The notes: generated from the sequence alone by a model not told the origin. 64,000 bases of DNA from CAVRAW01 sp963716135 (GCA_963716135.1 OY970289.1:3410001-3474000); one strand, 5' to 3'. Shown: positions 10,977-20,371, counted from the first letter of the stretch. Made by a program: numbers and translations.

Positions 10977-11110
10977 GCCCAGTCATCCTTGAAAAACGAA
11001 AGTGGCGGCGTGACTGTACTAACTTACACCCAATTCGCCCAAGCGGAAAGGGATTGGGCCCGTCGCCCGCTTGTTGACACGCTTCAGCGAGTGCCGGAAA
11101 ATCGGCGGCT

Positions 11111-11899
11111 ATGGATTCCGTGCTGCAGAATTTTTTGTTCCGCAATCCGCAGTTTTACGAACTGGCGTATCCCGAGCCCAACGATGAAACGCCCGCCATG
11201 TGCCGTCGGATGTTCGCGCGCTATCTGGCTCAGCCGCCGCGCAGCATTCTCGACGTCGGCTGCGGCACCGCGCGCGACCTGAATTCGCTTTCGCGCGATT
11301 GCCCCGACTGCTGGGGCGTCGATTTCACGCCCGAAATGATCCCCTTCGCCCAAAAGCGCCACCCGCATCTGCACCTGCAAGTGGGCGACGCGCGCAGCAT
11401 TCGCCTGGGCCGCACGTTCGACGCCGTCCTCATGTTGGGTTCCGCCTTCGTCTATGCGGTCACTAATGCCGACGTTTCGCAAACGCTCGACACCTTTGCC
11501 GCCCATTCCCATCCCGGCACGCTGTTGATCCTCGATATCGGCAACGCCGCCAGTTTCCTGGGCGGCGAATTCTTTAAGCCCACCGGCGAAGTCCGCATCA
11601 ACACTCCCGAATTCTCCGGCCATGCCCACGCCACTTATACGTTCGATCGCCGGCGTCAATTGCTAATTCGCCGCCGCACGTGGAAAATCGAAGGTCAGGG
11701 CCAGCGCGAAGAATATTGCGAGCACCGCCTGTTCTTCCCCGCCGAGCTGGAGCATTTGCTCGCCGAAAAAAGCTTCCAAGTGCAGGGAATGTTCGACAAC
11801 ATGGAGCTGCGCGATTCCAATATGTGCGGACTGAGGCTGTACGTCGCCGCCATTTATCGTCCACAGAATTCCAATGGAAACCAAACCAACAATAGGTGA
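11111..11899 (+). CDS. Class I SAM-dependent methyltransferase
   Basis: 262 aa. Rossmann-fold methyltransferase with motif I LDVGCGTARDL (residues about 47-57), an acidic residue ending strand 2 (WGVDFTPEM), a motif around GDARSIRLG and FDAVLMLGSAFVYA, and TLLILDIGNA later. The substrate is unknown; the fold alone covers small molecules, lipids and macromolecules. It is divergent from addB and lies eight bases upstream of the NADAR gene start, so the two may be cotranscribed. Confidence 0.8.
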   Translation: MDSVLQNFLFRNPQFYELAYPEPNDETPAMCRRMFARYLAQPPRSILDVGCGTARDLNSLSRDCPDCWGVDFTPEMIPFAQKRHPHLHLQVGDARSIRLGRTFDAVLMLGSAFVYAVTNADVSQTLDTFAAHSHPGTLLILDIGNAASFLGGEFFKPTGEVRINTPEFSGHAHATYTFDRRRQLLIRRRTWKIEGQGQREEYCEHRLFFPAELEHLLAEKSFQVQGMFDNMELRDSNMCGLRLYVAAIYRPQNSNGNQTNNR

Positions 11900-11906
11900 C
11901 GCGTTC

Positions 11907-12672
11907 ATGCGATTTATTGCACCCAGCCTTGCCGCGATTTTCTTGCTTGCCGTCGTTTGCACCCCATGTTCGACATTCAGCGCGGAACCCGCCTCCGACG
12001 CGGACCATCCTTCCATGCCGGCCGGCGGCGACGACGCCAAGCCGATCGAGCGCGATCCAAAATATCCGGCCCAATGGTGGGCGCCCGTTTCGAAGGAAAG
12101 GCGCAGCCGCTTGGGAAATCCTGCCGCAAGAGGCCGGCGCCGGCGAAGTGATCCTCTCCAAGCGGAACAAAGATCTGGGATTGCTCTCGAACTTCGCTCC
12201 CACGCCGTTCAAATTTCACGGCAAGCAGTACGCCAGCCTGGAAGGCTTCTGGCAAGCCATGAAATATCCCGAAGGCCCCGACGACGAGCGCGCCAAAGCT
12301 CCGGGGGTCGAGTGGAAGCACACCCGCGATCAGGTGGAAAAGATGACCGCCTTCGACGCCCGGCATGCAGGCGATGAAGCCAAAAAGAACATGGAGAAAA
12401 TGGGCATCAACTGGGTCACCTTCGAAGGCAAGAAGATGGATTACCGCACCAAGGAGAAGGGGGACCATTACAAGCTGATCGTCGGCGCCATGGAGGAAAA
12501 AGTGAAGCAGAATCCCGAAGTGAAAAAAGTGCTGCTCTCCACCGGCGACTTGAAACTGCGAGCCGATCACCACCCGGAACCCAACGCCGGCCCCGCTTGG
12601 GCCTATTTCGACATCCTCATGGACATCCGCGGCAAACTCCAGCGAGGCGAGGAGCTAAAAGGTGACAAGTGA
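11907..12672 (+). CDS. NADAR (YbiA-like) family protein with predicted signal peptide (frameshifted)
   Basis: The NADAR domain covers about the C-terminal 160 residues: LLSNFAPTPFKFHGK, YASLEGFWQAMKYP and VLLSTGDLKL. Characterised NADAR proteins are N-glycosidases acting on riboflavin-pathway intermediates or ADP-ribosylated substrates. The N-terminus from ATG 11907 (MRFIAPSLAAIFLLAVV) looks like a cleavable signal peptide, which is unusual for this normally cytosolic family. One extra A in the AAA at about 12096-12100 breaks the frame; removing it joins QWWAPVSKEG to AAAWEILPQEAG. The end overlaps the GTG of the next gene by 11 bases. Confidence 0.75.
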
Positions 12673-12904
12673 CGGCCCGGTCGAAGTCTATCGCGCCGAA
12701 AACAGCGCGCAAGCACATCTCATGGCCTCTGCGCTGGAAGATGAAGGCATCAAAGCCATCGTCGACGGCGACGCATTGCAACTGGCGCTGGGCGATATTC
12801 CCTTGGGCTGGTCCACAGCGCCGCGAATTTTAGTGGCCCAAGCCGATGCCGCGCGTGCCCGCGAACTAGTGAAGAAATTTGAGCAGGAAAAGTTGGCCGA
12901 TTGA
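12662..12904 (+). CDS. DUF2007 domain protein
   Basis: 80 aa, GTG start overlapping the NADAR 3' end. The sequence (VEVYRAENSAQAHLMASALEDEG, then ILVAQADAARARELVKKF) is that of the small ferredoxin-fold DUF2007 family, also called putative signal-transducing proteins. These are cytosolic, with no established biochemical role. The overlap suggests coupling to the upstream gene, but I infer no shared function from it. Confidence 0.75.
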   Translation: MTSDGPVEVYRAENSAQAHLMASALEDEGIKAIVDGDALQLALGDIPLGWSTAPRILVAQADAARARELVKKFEQEKLAD

Positions 12905-12929
12905 TCGCGCCGAAAGCAATCCGGCGCGC

Positions 12930-14207
12930 CTACGCAAACAGCTCTTTAATCACCTTGCCGCTGTTGGCGATTTTCATCGGCCGGCCGCTCTTGGTGGTGA
13001 ACGTCGTGTCCAACGAAATTCCCAGCGCCTTCAGCACGCTGGCCATCAAGTCTTGCGACGTGTACGGCTCGCTGACCACTTGCGTGCCGTCCTCGCTGGT
13101 CTGGCCTACGACCACGCCGCGCTTGAAGCCGGCGCCGCCCACCACCACGCTCCACGCCCGCGCAAAGTGATCGCGCCCGGCGTTGGGGTTGATCCGCGGC
13201 GTTCGGCCAAATTCGCCCATCCACACAATGGCGGTCGTGTCGTACAAGCCGCGGTCTTTCAAGTCGGTGATCAGGGCCGTCATGGCTTTGTCCATGTCCG
13301 GCAGCTTTTGTCGCTGGAGCGTCGTGAACACGCCCCGATGATTGTCCCAGCCGTCCATGTCCACTTCGATGAACGGCACGCCAATTTCAACTAGCCGCCG
13401 CGCCATCAAGCAACCTTTGCCGAAGATGGTGTTGCCGTATTTCTCCAGCATTTCGCGCGGCTCTTTGTTGACCTTGAACGTGTCCAGTTGCTTGGTGGTC
13501 ATCAGGGAGACGGTTTTGACGAGCGTCTTGTAATGATCTTCGCTGGATGCGCCGCGATTCTCGCCGATGAAGTTTCGCTCCAGCGCCTCCAGCACCGTCA
13601 ACCGCTGCTCCAGGCGTTTGGGATCCTTGGACGGATCGGTGACGTTCCGCACTTCGCCGTTGTTGGTCACGACAAACGGCGCCCAGGTCATGCCCAAAAA
13701 TCCCGGCCCCACGCTGGCCCCGCCGATTGAGACAAACGGCGGAAGTTCCAATTCCGGCACTTTTTCGACCAGTTCATGCGCAATAACCGCGCCGTAACTG
13801 GGATGCTCGATGTTCGGGTTGGGCACGTAGCCCGTGTGCATGTAGTAGCGACCCCGGCCGTGGTCGGCCTCGCGAGTGCTCATCGAGCGGACCACCGCCA
13901 ACTGGTCCATGTGCTTGGCCAACTGCGGCAGATGCTCCGTGATCTGCAGTCCATCGAGGCTGGTCGAAATCGGCTTGAATTCTCCTCCTGTGGCGGCGCC
14001 GGGCTTCATGTCCCAGATGTCGATCGTGCTGGGGCCGCCCCCCATCCACAGCAAGATGCAGCTCTTGTGCTGCTTCTTCAGATCCAGCGAGCTGGCCAAA
14101 ATGCTGTTGGTAAAGGCGATGGCGGGACTGGCCATCACCGCCGCCCCGGCCAGGTGCGACATGAAATGCCGCCGCGTCATCCCTCGAGGGCAGTTGCAAT
14201 TATCCAT
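12930..14207 (-). CDS. DUF1501 domain protein, Tat-type leader
   Basis: 425 aa. The N-terminus has a twin-arginine-like leader (TRRHFMSHLAGAA). The body has sulfatase/alkaline-phosphatase-like features of DUF1501: LLWMGGGPSTIDIWD near the start, a central HGRGRYYMHTGY segment and IVWMGEFGRTPRIN near the C-terminus. DUF1501 proteins are abundant in planctomycetes and nearly always sit beside a DUF1549/DUF1553 gene, as here (65-74 bases downstream of it). Substrate unknown; a periplasmic role is inferred from the leader. ATG 14207 is preferred because GAGGTG lies just upstream; the GTG at 14216 overlaps that site. Confidence 0.88.
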   Translation of the reverse strand: MDNCNCPRGMTRRHFMSHLAGAAVMASPAIAFTNSILASSLDLKKQHKSCILLWMGGGPSTIDIWDMKPGAATGGEFKPISTSLDGLQITEHLPQLAKHMDQLAVVRSMSTREADHGRGRYYMHTGYVPNPNIEHPSYGAVIAHELVEKVPELELPPFVSIGGASVGPGFLGMTWAPFVVTNNGEVRNVTDPSKDPKRLEQRLTVLEALERNFIGENRGASSEDHYKTLVKTVSLMTTKQLDTFKVNKEPREMLEKYGNTIFGKGCLMARRLVEIGVPFIEVDMDGWDNHRGVFTTLQRQKLPDMDKAMTALITDLKDRGLYDTTAIVWMGEFGRTPRINPNAGRDHFARAWSVVVGGAGFKRGVVVGQTSEDGTQVVSEPYTSQDLMASVLKALGISLDTTFTTKSGRPMKIANSGKVIKELFA

Positions 14208-14280
14208 GATGTTCACCTCGCAAATGCGATCTTTCGTCGCGCTCGCAATAGCCGAAGGGCAACGCCCTCCGGAGCCGAAC

Positions 14281-16023
14281 CTAATGATTCAAAATAAACT
14301 CGCCCGTATTGAGCACCACCCAAAACAAGTCTTGCAAAGCGCCGACCGGATCTCCCTGCCGGGCCATCAACAATTGATTGGCCCATTCCACCTCGTTCTT
14401 ATTCGGCTTGCGCGACAGCGTGGTCATATACAGCAGATTGATCTTCGACGCGTTCGTCAGCTTTGGATCTTTGGCGATCCGCTCCAAAAATCCGCCCTCC
14501 TTCGGGTCGATGGCCTTTTGGATCAAATCGCCGTTGAACATCATCAACGTTTGTGGAATGGTGCCGTTGAACGTGGTCGTGTCGTCACCTTCGTCGGTGC
14601 CGAACGCCACGGTGAACTGCCGCAGCCATTCGGTCCGCTGCTTGTCCTGTTCTTCCAGGCTGCCATGCGAACGGCCGGCGTCGCTGGCCGTCAGCAGCGA
14701 TTCGTACAATTCCTCAGCACGCATCTGCCGCAAATAGAAATGGCTGAACATCGGCCTTTCGCCCAGTGCCGGATCGTCCTTGTCGTTGTGCCCTTTGACG
14801 ATTTTGCTCGACAGCCCGTACGGCTCGCTCAGCACAATCCAGCGAATCAATTGCTTCAAGTCGTGCGTGCTGTTGCCGAAGTCGTCGGCCAGCTTTTGCA
14901 GCAGTTCGGGATGCGACGGCGGATTGTGCGGCCCCATGTCGTCCACCGGCTTCGTGAAGCCGTATCCCAGGAAGTGTCCCCACATGCGGTTCACGATCGC
15001 CACGTTCAGATAGTTCGACTTGATGATCATTTTGGCCAGTTCTTCGCGCCGATTGACGCTGCGAAGCTGGCCGCTGTGCGAGATGGCCTGCCCGTCAACG
15101 AACACCGGAAACGCCGACTTCAACTGCCCGTTGCGCAACTCGTAGAACAAAATCGCGTCCTCGGGCTTTTGATTTTCGCCGGCGAAATTCTTGTTCTCCA
15201 AAAACGAAAGCGCCCCGGGCTTTCTCGTATCTTCAAAGTGCCGCGTCGCCGTCTGCCGGAAGAAAGCGTTCAATTCCCAAAACTGGTTCTGTTTCCAGTC
15301 GTTGAACGGATGATTGTGGCACTGCGTGCATTGCACCTGCAGCCCCAAAAACAGCTTGGCGGTTTTGGCCGTCGCGTTGACGCCGTTCTCCTCCATGTTG
15401 CCGATCAAGAAATTCACGGCCCCCTGAAAATCTTCCTCCCCCGGCTTGTTCGAGCCCGTGGCCGTAATCAGTTCGTACACCATCCGGTCGTACGGCTTGT
15501 TGCGGGCGAAGCTGTCGCGCAAATATTTTTCCATCCCGTCGCGATTCACCGGCGATCGTTTGTCGCGCGTCGGCGAGGGACGCCCGATCAGCATCGTCGT
15601 CCACAGCGTGCTCCAATTCTGCGCGTACTCTTCGACGTATTCGTCCGAAAGCAGGCGGTTGATCAGATGCACCTTCCGGTCGGCCGGCTTATGCTCCAAA
15701 AAACTTTCCAGTTCGTCGACCGTCGGAATGCGCCCCAGCACGTCGAGATAAACGCGGCGGCACCATTCGCCGTCGGTCGCCGGCGGCGACGGCCGCAGCG
15801 AGTGCGCGTCCCACCCCTGGCGAATCAGCTCGTTGATGTACGCCACCTGCTCCAGGCCGTGCGAACCTTGAATATTCGATTGCGGCGGTGGCGTCGACGA
15901 AGCAGGCGAAACCGAGGCGGGGGCCGGCGACGAGCTGGAGGCAAGCTTCTCCGCCCCGCCGGAGTAGACAGCGAACGTCAGGCCCAGCAAGCCAACCACG
16001 ATCGCCGCAAACCCGCGCACCAT
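14281..16023 (-). CDS. DUF1549/DUF1553 domain protein, exported
   Basis: 580 aa. ATG 16023 follows GGAGG by a few bases and begins a signal peptide (MVRGFAAIVVGLLGLTFAVY). DUF1549 covers roughly residues 70-270 and contains CTQCHNHPFNDW, a CxxCH motif typical of this domain. DUF1553 fills the C-terminal half. It lacks the N-terminal Planctomycete cytochrome C domain that many relatives carry. It is the upstream gene of an operon with the DUF1501 protein. These pairs are proposed to act in the periplasm, with no proven reaction. The 803-codon frame on the other strand (13876-16287) is antisense. Confidence 0.88.
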   Translation of the reverse strand: MVRGFAAIVVGLLGLTFAVYSGGAEKLASSSSPAPASVSPASSTPPPQSNIQGSHGLEQVAYINELIRQGWDAHSLRPSPPATDGEWCRRVYLDVLGRIPTVDELESFLEHKPADRKVHLINRLLSDEYVEEYAQNWSTLWTTMLIGRPSPTRDKRSPVNRDGMEKYLRDSFARNKPYDRMVYELITATGSNKPGEEDFQGAVNFLIGNMEENGVNATAKTAKLFLGLQVQCTQCHNHPFNDWKQNQFWELNAFFRQTATRHFEDTRKPGALSFLENKNFAGENQKPEDAILFYELRNGQLKSAFPVFVDGQAISHSGQLRSVNRREELAKMIIKSNYLNVAIVNRMWGHFLGYGFTKPVDDMGPHNPPSHPELLQKLADDFGNSTHDLKQLIRWIVLSEPYGLSSKIVKGHNDKDDPALGERPMFSHFYLRQMRAEELYESLLTASDAGRSHGSLEEQDKQRTEWLRQFTVAFGTDEGDDTTTFNGTIPQTLMMFNGDLIQKAIDPKEGGFLERIAKDPKLTNASKINLLYMTTLSRKPNKNEVEWANQLLMARQGDPVGALQDLFWVVLNTGEFILNH

Positions 16024-16148
16024 CGTACCGCCTCCACGCTCGATAACATCCATTCTATGAAACACGTTCTGACGTCGAATATACCGTGGATGGATCGATG
16101 TTTCTTGCTTTGCCGTCCGCTTTTACCACGCAGAGATCCCTTGCTTAG

Positions 16149-16169
16149 CCGGGGGTCAACGACCCCCGG
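16149..16169. repeat. Perfect 9-bp-stem intergenic palindrome
   Basis: CCGGGGGTC and GACCCCCGG separated by AAC. A related but imperfect copy lies at 41971-41991 (CCGGAGGTC-GTT-GACGTCCGG), suggesting a dispersed element. No T-tract follows, so it is not a clear terminator. Confidence 0.7.
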
Positions 16170-16386
16170 AGAACCGCCACGGCGCCCGAAACCTGGCCAG
16201 AACGGCGCCAAATGCCCACTCCAAGGGCCGCTGCCTGGTGCCGTTTCCGCGGCCAAAAAGATTGCGGCCTTGCAGATTGCCAAATAAAAAAAGTTCAGAA
16301 AATCGAAAGAGTCGGTCGCTGGAGTCGCCCGCCGGCCGCATCAAAACAACTCACGTGTTCAATTCTGATACACGCAAAAAAGAACA

Positions 16387-16426
16387 GGGCGAGTTTCGGA
16401 CCCCGTGTCAGATCCGAAACTCGCCC
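16387..16426. repeat. 14-bp inverted repeat with 12-base loop
   Basis: GGGCGAGTTTCGGA and its exact complement flank 12 bases. On the minus strand the stem is followed after a few bases by TTTTTT, so it could terminate minus-strand transcription, but no minus-strand gene ends nearby. Alternatively it is a dispersed palindrome. Confidence 0.65.
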
Positions 16427-16864
16427 ATCTGTGATCGGCTGGATTTGTCCTTGCCGCAGCTAAAAATCTCTCTCTATTCCCGCAATGCCTCTTGTTTTAG
16501 CCGCAACAAACCTTCGTGCTTTTTGGACTTCCAGCCACGATTTCTCGATGTCGCCCGGCTCCTATTCCGACATCAAACCTCTTCCAATGCCGGCCCCGGG
16601 ACAGTTCAAAGCGCCTCTTCTTCGTTCCGACCCCGGTTTTCTCTTCCAACTTCGGCCTAAGCCGACGCGGGTACTTCAAGCAAAGCCCGTGCCAAAACTC
16701 AGGCAGTGGGTACTAGGGCAGTGTGTGACTCAGTGTGGTTAATATGCAGAACCTCTTCGAAAGCTATCGACCCTGTCAGCGCAGCGTGACAATGCCGAAG
16801 CGGGGTTGATCCTCTGAAGCCAATAGTTTCTCCGCCGCGGCGACTTGCGCACCTACAATCCATC

Positions 16865-17047
16865 ATGAACAATAACAGATCGAAGAAACGTGCCAACGCG
16901 CTAACGCAACTGATTGCCGCCAAGAGAATGCTCACCGATGGCCAGGTCGAGCTTACCCGCGCTCAAGCGAAAATGAAAAAGGCGACCGAGCTGATCAACG
17001 AAAGCGCCGACATACTACGGGATACCTGGTCAAGGCGACGAGAATAA
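16865..17047 (+). CDS. Possible small basic/helical protein
   Basis: 60 codons from ATG. The product is lysine/arginine-rich and looks helical (ALTQLIAAKRMLTDGQVEL, then RAQAKMKKATELINESADI). I do not recognise a family. There is no clear Shine-Dalgarno sequence, but many genes in this genome lack one. Even amphipathic spacing favours a real protein over chance; confidence is low. Confidence 0.35.
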   Translation: MNNNRSKKRANALTQLIAAKRMLTDGQVELTRAQAKMKKATELINESADILRDTWSRRRE

Positions 17048-17412
17048 ACGCCCGCTGAACCTGCACGCCGCGGGGAATGTTGCCAATTTTCACCACTCAG
17101 GATCATCGATCCGCAGCGTGCCACGGCACGATTGAGCCCTCGCACCGCCGTTTGACGCCCCTCGATTCGTGACATAGGGTTTCAATGGCTTCCTAGGCGC
17201 CTGGCGCCTGTGGCTTATCTGGGCAGTTTCACACGTTTCAATTTCGGGCAGGCTATCTCCCATCACTCCGGGATCTCGATGTCGGTCGCAATCGGCGTCT
17301 GCCTTTCTCAGCCACATCGACCCCGCGGGTGAGGGCAATTGCGATTCCCGTTTTACACCACTGGAATTGCGCATTCACTTAATCGACCAGTCTCACGCAT
17401 CAGGGAATTAAT
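17048..17412. other. Intergenic region, nothing recognised
   Basis: About 365 bases before the PilZ gene with no gene, repeat or clear structured RNA that I can support. Confidence 0.5.
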
Positions 17413-17850
17413 ATGTCCGAACCGCAAAATCTCGCGCCCGAGAAACTTCTGTTTGGCTCCGACGAGCAAGATGTTCAAGCCCGTGTGCACGAGCTGTTGC
17501 TACGGATGTATCCGCCCGAGCCGGCGATGGAACGTCGCCACGATCGTCGCTATCCCTATCCGCATTTGGTGCGGCTCACGCCCGCCGGCGCCAGTGGTTG
17601 CACGCCCGTGGGACCCACATTGACCGTAGTGGGCAAGAATCTCTCCGAGCGCGGATTGGGTTTCTTTCACACACAGCCGCTGCCCGATCGCCGAATGATC
17701 GTGTCGTTCGACGCCGGCAACGGCCGCTGGCTGGGCCTGCTGGTCGATATCACCTGGTGCCGCTTTATTACCGCCGGCTGGTACGAAAGCGGCGGCCGCT
17801 TCCTGCAGAGTGTGCCCGCCGTAACGCCGGAGTCGGAGCCGGCGCCGTAG
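17413..17850 (+). CDS. PilZ-like domain protein
   Basis: 145 aa. After a 35-residue leader come RHDRRYPYPHLVRL (the RxxxR c-di-GMP motif) and, about 35 residues later, NLSERGLGF. The latter is the second PilZ motif with Asn in place of the usual Asp (N/DxSxxG). The rest is beta-rich, consistent with the PilZ barrel. Proteins of this type bind cyclic di-GMP and change partner activity; the partner is unknown. No signal peptide, so cytosolic. It converges on the CHAD gene, whose stop lies 23 bases away. Confidence 0.7.
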   Translation: MSEPQNLAPEKLLFGSDEQDVQARVHELLLRMYPPEPAMERRHDRRYPYPHLVRLTPAGASGCTPVGPTLTVVGKNLSERGLGFFHTQPLPDRRMIVSFDAGNGRWLGLLVDITWCRFITAGWYESGGRFLQSVPAVTPESEPAP

Positions 17851-17873
17851 TAAATGTCCGCTTCGCGCTCGGC

Positions 17874-18809
17874 TTACGCGCAGCGCAGTTCGCTGGGCAT
17901 GATCTCTTGCCAAAAGCGGGCCTTGAGATCGGCCCCGCGGGTCGGTGTCCACCAGTCACGAAAGCTTTGCGTCGTCTGCTGGAGGCCGGCCGTCTCCTGC
18001 GCGATCAGCTTGCCCAGCAGCAATCGCTGCGATTCAGTCTGCGCATCGTCGAGCCATGTCAAATAGCGATCCCGCGCGTCGGCGTGATCGTTGATGCCCC
18101 CCAGCTTCTCCTGCAACTCTTCCACCAGCGGATACAGTTCTTTGCGAAACGTCGGCGCGAAAGCGTCGGCAAACACTTCCATGGCATAGCGAAGCTGCTT
18201 CGTGGCAATGCGAAACTGATGCAAGGCCAGCGTACTAGTGAAATCCCCCTCCGCGGCCGAAAAGAATTCGGTCGCCAGGCTGCGCAATTGCAACTGGGCC
18301 ACCGTGCGGAACGCAGCCGGCGCGGTAGCCTGCCGCCAATAAACTTTGCCCAGCAGCTTCTTCACCCGCCGCAAAAAGCTGCGTTTCAGCAGCTTGCGAT
18401 AGATCGCCGCAATCGGCGGTTGCGCCGCCCGGCGCGCCAATGCCGCTCGTTCCATCAGCGCAATCCCCGCCGCCGAACGGTCGGCGCTGCAGGCCGCCGC
18501 CAAGCGCGGCCCCAGCACGTCCAAATCTCGCGCTTCACCCGCCGCCCGGCGCACCCGATTAAGCTGCTTGGTGAACCACTTGCACCGCTTGCGGGGCAGC
18601 ATGGATTCGAAGATTTCCAGCACTGCAATGGCCCTTCGCGAGGCCACGCGCAGTTGGTGCACGTATTCCACGTCGTCGGCCGAATGTTTGGCTGCCAGTG
18701 GAAGCCAGTTCCACAGGGTTTTCAGGTGCGCCCCCAGCGCCCGCCGCGCCACGGCCGGCGCGAATTCGTCGGCCGATTTCGCTTCGATCCACTTGCTCTT
18801 TCGCGACAT
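17874..18809 (-). CDS. CHAD domain protein
   Basis: 311 aa from ATG 18809 (MSRKSKWIEAKSADEF). The CHAD fold is shown by VEYVHQLRVASRRAIAVLEI near residue 50, FTKQLNRVRRAAGEARDLDV, a long central helical part and LHQFRIATKQLRYAMEVF. CHAD domains are histidine- and lysine/arginine-rich helical bundles that bind polyphosphate; many stand alone like this one. No thiamine-triphosphatase (CYTH) domain is fused. Upstream in-frame ATGs at 18842 and 19016 exist but add unlikely sequence. Confidence 0.85.
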   Translation of the reverse strand: MSRKSKWIEAKSADEFAPAVARRALGAHLKTLWNWLPLAAKHSADDVEYVHQLRVASRRAIAVLEIFESMLPRKRCKWFTKQLNRVRRAAGEARDLDVLGPRLAAACSADRSAAGIALMERAALARRAAQPPIAAIYRKLLKRSFLRRVKKLLGKVYWRQATAPAAFRTVAQLQLRSLATEFFSAAEGDFTSTLALHQFRIATKQLRYAMEVFADAFAPTFRKELYPLVEELQEKLGGINDHADARDRYLTWLDDAQTESQRLLLGKLIAQETAGLQQTTQSFRDWWTPTRGADLKARFWQEIMPSELRCA

Positions 18810-19212
18810 AGTTGCGCGATCGGCGTCAAGAACTAGCGTCATGCTGGATGGGGTGTTGTTGCGGCGCCACAAGCCAGGGCGTCTTCCTACGCCAAGTTTA
18901 GCCCACGACTTCGTGCCGCATGGCTTAACGGTCTCTAGAACCTCTTGATGAAGCGTACTAAGCCATTCTGTCGCGCCCGCAAAAAGTTGTCTACCACCCG
19001 GTCGCACCGCCGCCAATCGGCCGCATCGGCGAAGCGCGTCACCGGCCGATTGTCTCTTCCAAAGGCCGTGCCCGTTAAGGTTTTCCTATCTCGCAAACCC
19101 TTGGCGCAGCCTACGCATTCTGTTGAAATACGTGGGCTTTTTATCTGCTCAAAACCTGATTATTTCGAATTCTTTAGACTTCGATTCTTTTGCTTCGTAA
19201 GGAGGTGGCTGC
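18810..19212. other. Intergenic region between CHAD and ald
   Basis: About 400 bases holding divergent promoters. The last part is AT-richer (around 19140-19195) and leads into the strong AAGGAGGTG ribosome binding site of ald. No gene recognised. Confidence 0.5.
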
Positions 19213-20322
19213 GTGATCGTCGGCGTGCCTAAAGAAACTAAGCGCGATGAATACCGGGTTTCCATGCTGCCGGTAGGCGTCGAAGAAATGACCCGTGCCG
19301 GACACACCGTGTTGGTGCAGCGTGAAGCCGGCGTCGGCTCCGGCTTGCCCGATGATTTGTATCGCGACGCTGGTGCAAAACTTGTCGATTCCGCGCAGGA
19401 AGTTTTCGCCACCGCCAACATGATCGTGAAGGTCAAAGAGCCCCAGCCCGCGGAAATCAAAATGTGCAGCAAGGGGCAGACGATGTTCACCTACTTCCAC
19501 TTCGCCGCCGACCGCGAACTCACCGAGTCGTTCCTGAAATCCGGCGCCACCGCCGTCGCTTATGAAACGCTCAGCGACGACAAGGGCCGCTTGCCCTTGT
19601 TGACTCCGATGAGCGAAGTGGCCGGCCGCATGAGCGTGCAAGAAGGCGCGAAGTATCTGGAGCGCCCGCAGCAGGGGCGAGGCATTTTGCTCGGCGGAGT
19701 GCCCGGCGTCGCACCGGCCAACATTTTGATCCTGGGCGGCGGCGTGGTGGGCGCGAATGCCGCCAAAATTGCCGCCGGCTTCGGCGCCAATGTGGCGCTG
19801 TTGGACGTCAACATGGATCGGCTCCGCTATCTCGACGACGTCACCGCCGCCAATGTCGAAGTGCTCTTCAGCGATCGCCACACGGTTCGCGAACATCTGA
19901 AACTGGCCGACCTGGTCATCGGTGCCGTGCTGATCCCAGGGGCGAAAGCCCCGCGATTGGTCGAACGCGAAGATCTCAAGCACATGAAGCCTGGCAGCGT
20001 GATCATCGACGTGGCCATCGATCAAGGAGGCTGCGTGGCCACCAGCCGGCCGACCTCGCACAGCGAGCCCACTTATATGGTCGACGAAGTGCTGCACTAC
20101 TGCGTCACGAATATGCCCGGCGCCGTCGGACGCACCAGCACCTACGCCCTGTGCAACGTCACGCTTCCCTATGCATTGCAACTGGCGAATAAGGGCGTCG
20201 AGCGCGCCGGCAAGGAATCGAAAGCCATCGCCGCCGCGGTGAATATCATGGACGGAGAAATCACCAACCAGCCCGTCGCCGAGACCTTCGGCATGCCGTA
20301 CAAGCGCCGCTTCAATTCGTAA
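19213..20322 (+). CDS. ald: Alanine dehydrogenase
   Basis: 369 aa, the family length. GTG start with AAGGAGGTG just upstream. It catalyses the NAD-dependent interconversion of L-alanine with pyruvate and ammonia. The sequence opens MIVGVPKETKRDEYRVSM, carries the catalytic region VKVKEPQ and TYFHFAADREL, the Rossmann loop LGGGVVGANAAKIAAGFGA and DVAIDQGGCVATSRPTSH near the C-terminal end of the NAD domain. Cytosolic hexamer in known cases. A 12-bp hairpin follows the stop and the folate gene begins soon after. Confidence 0.95.
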   Translation: MIVGVPKETKRDEYRVSMLPVGVEEMTRAGHTVLVQREAGVGSGLPDDLYRDAGAKLVDSAQEVFATANMIVKVKEPQPAEIKMCSKGQTMFTYFHFAADRELTESFLKSGATAVAYETLSDDKGRLPLLTPMSEVAGRMSVQEGAKYLERPQQGRGILLGGVPGVAPANILILGGGVVGANAAKIAAGFGANVALLDVNMDRLRYLDDVTAANVEVLFSDRHTVREHLKLADLVIGAVLIPGAKAPRLVEREDLKHMKPGSVIIDVAIDQGGCVATSRPTSHSEPTYMVDEVLHYCVTNMPGAVGRTSTYALCNVTLPYALQLANKGVERAGKESKAIAAAVNIMDGEITNQPVAETFGMPYKRRFNS

Positions 20323-20333
20323 CACTTGGGTGG

Positions 20334-20360
20334 CACTGACAAGTGCCGCACTTGTCAGTG
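20334..20360. repeat. 12-bp perfect hairpin after ald
   Basis: CACTGACAAGTG-CCG-CACTTGTCAGTG, 11 bases after the ald stop codon. There is no T-tract, so it is probably a REP-like palindrome or an mRNA-end structure rather than a full terminator. Confidence 0.75.
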
Positions 20361-20371
20361 TGAACGACCGC

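Larger units (their letters stand above)
16024..16864. other. Intergenic region with two hairpins, no gene recognised
   Basis: About 840 bases without a convincing gene. It holds the promoter of the DUF1549 operon and two inverted repeats listed separately (16149-16169 and 16387-16426). Open frames between 16212 and 16935 have no family-like sequence. Confidence 0.5.

Noticed and set aside
9378..11282. A 634-codon open frame on the plus strand
   Set aside because: It is antisense to addB, whose motifs are complete. The product is Arg/Gln/His-rich and without family features, as usual for shadow frames in GC-rich DNA.
13876..16287. An 803-codon open frame on the plus strand
   Set aside because: It is antisense to the DUF1501 and DUF1549/DUF1553 genes, which have recognisable domains and ribosome binding sites.
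20334..20360. A sigma-54 promoter suggested by TGGCAC near 20331
   Set aside because: The TGGCAC belongs to the palindrome arm and no TTGC element follows at the needed spacing.
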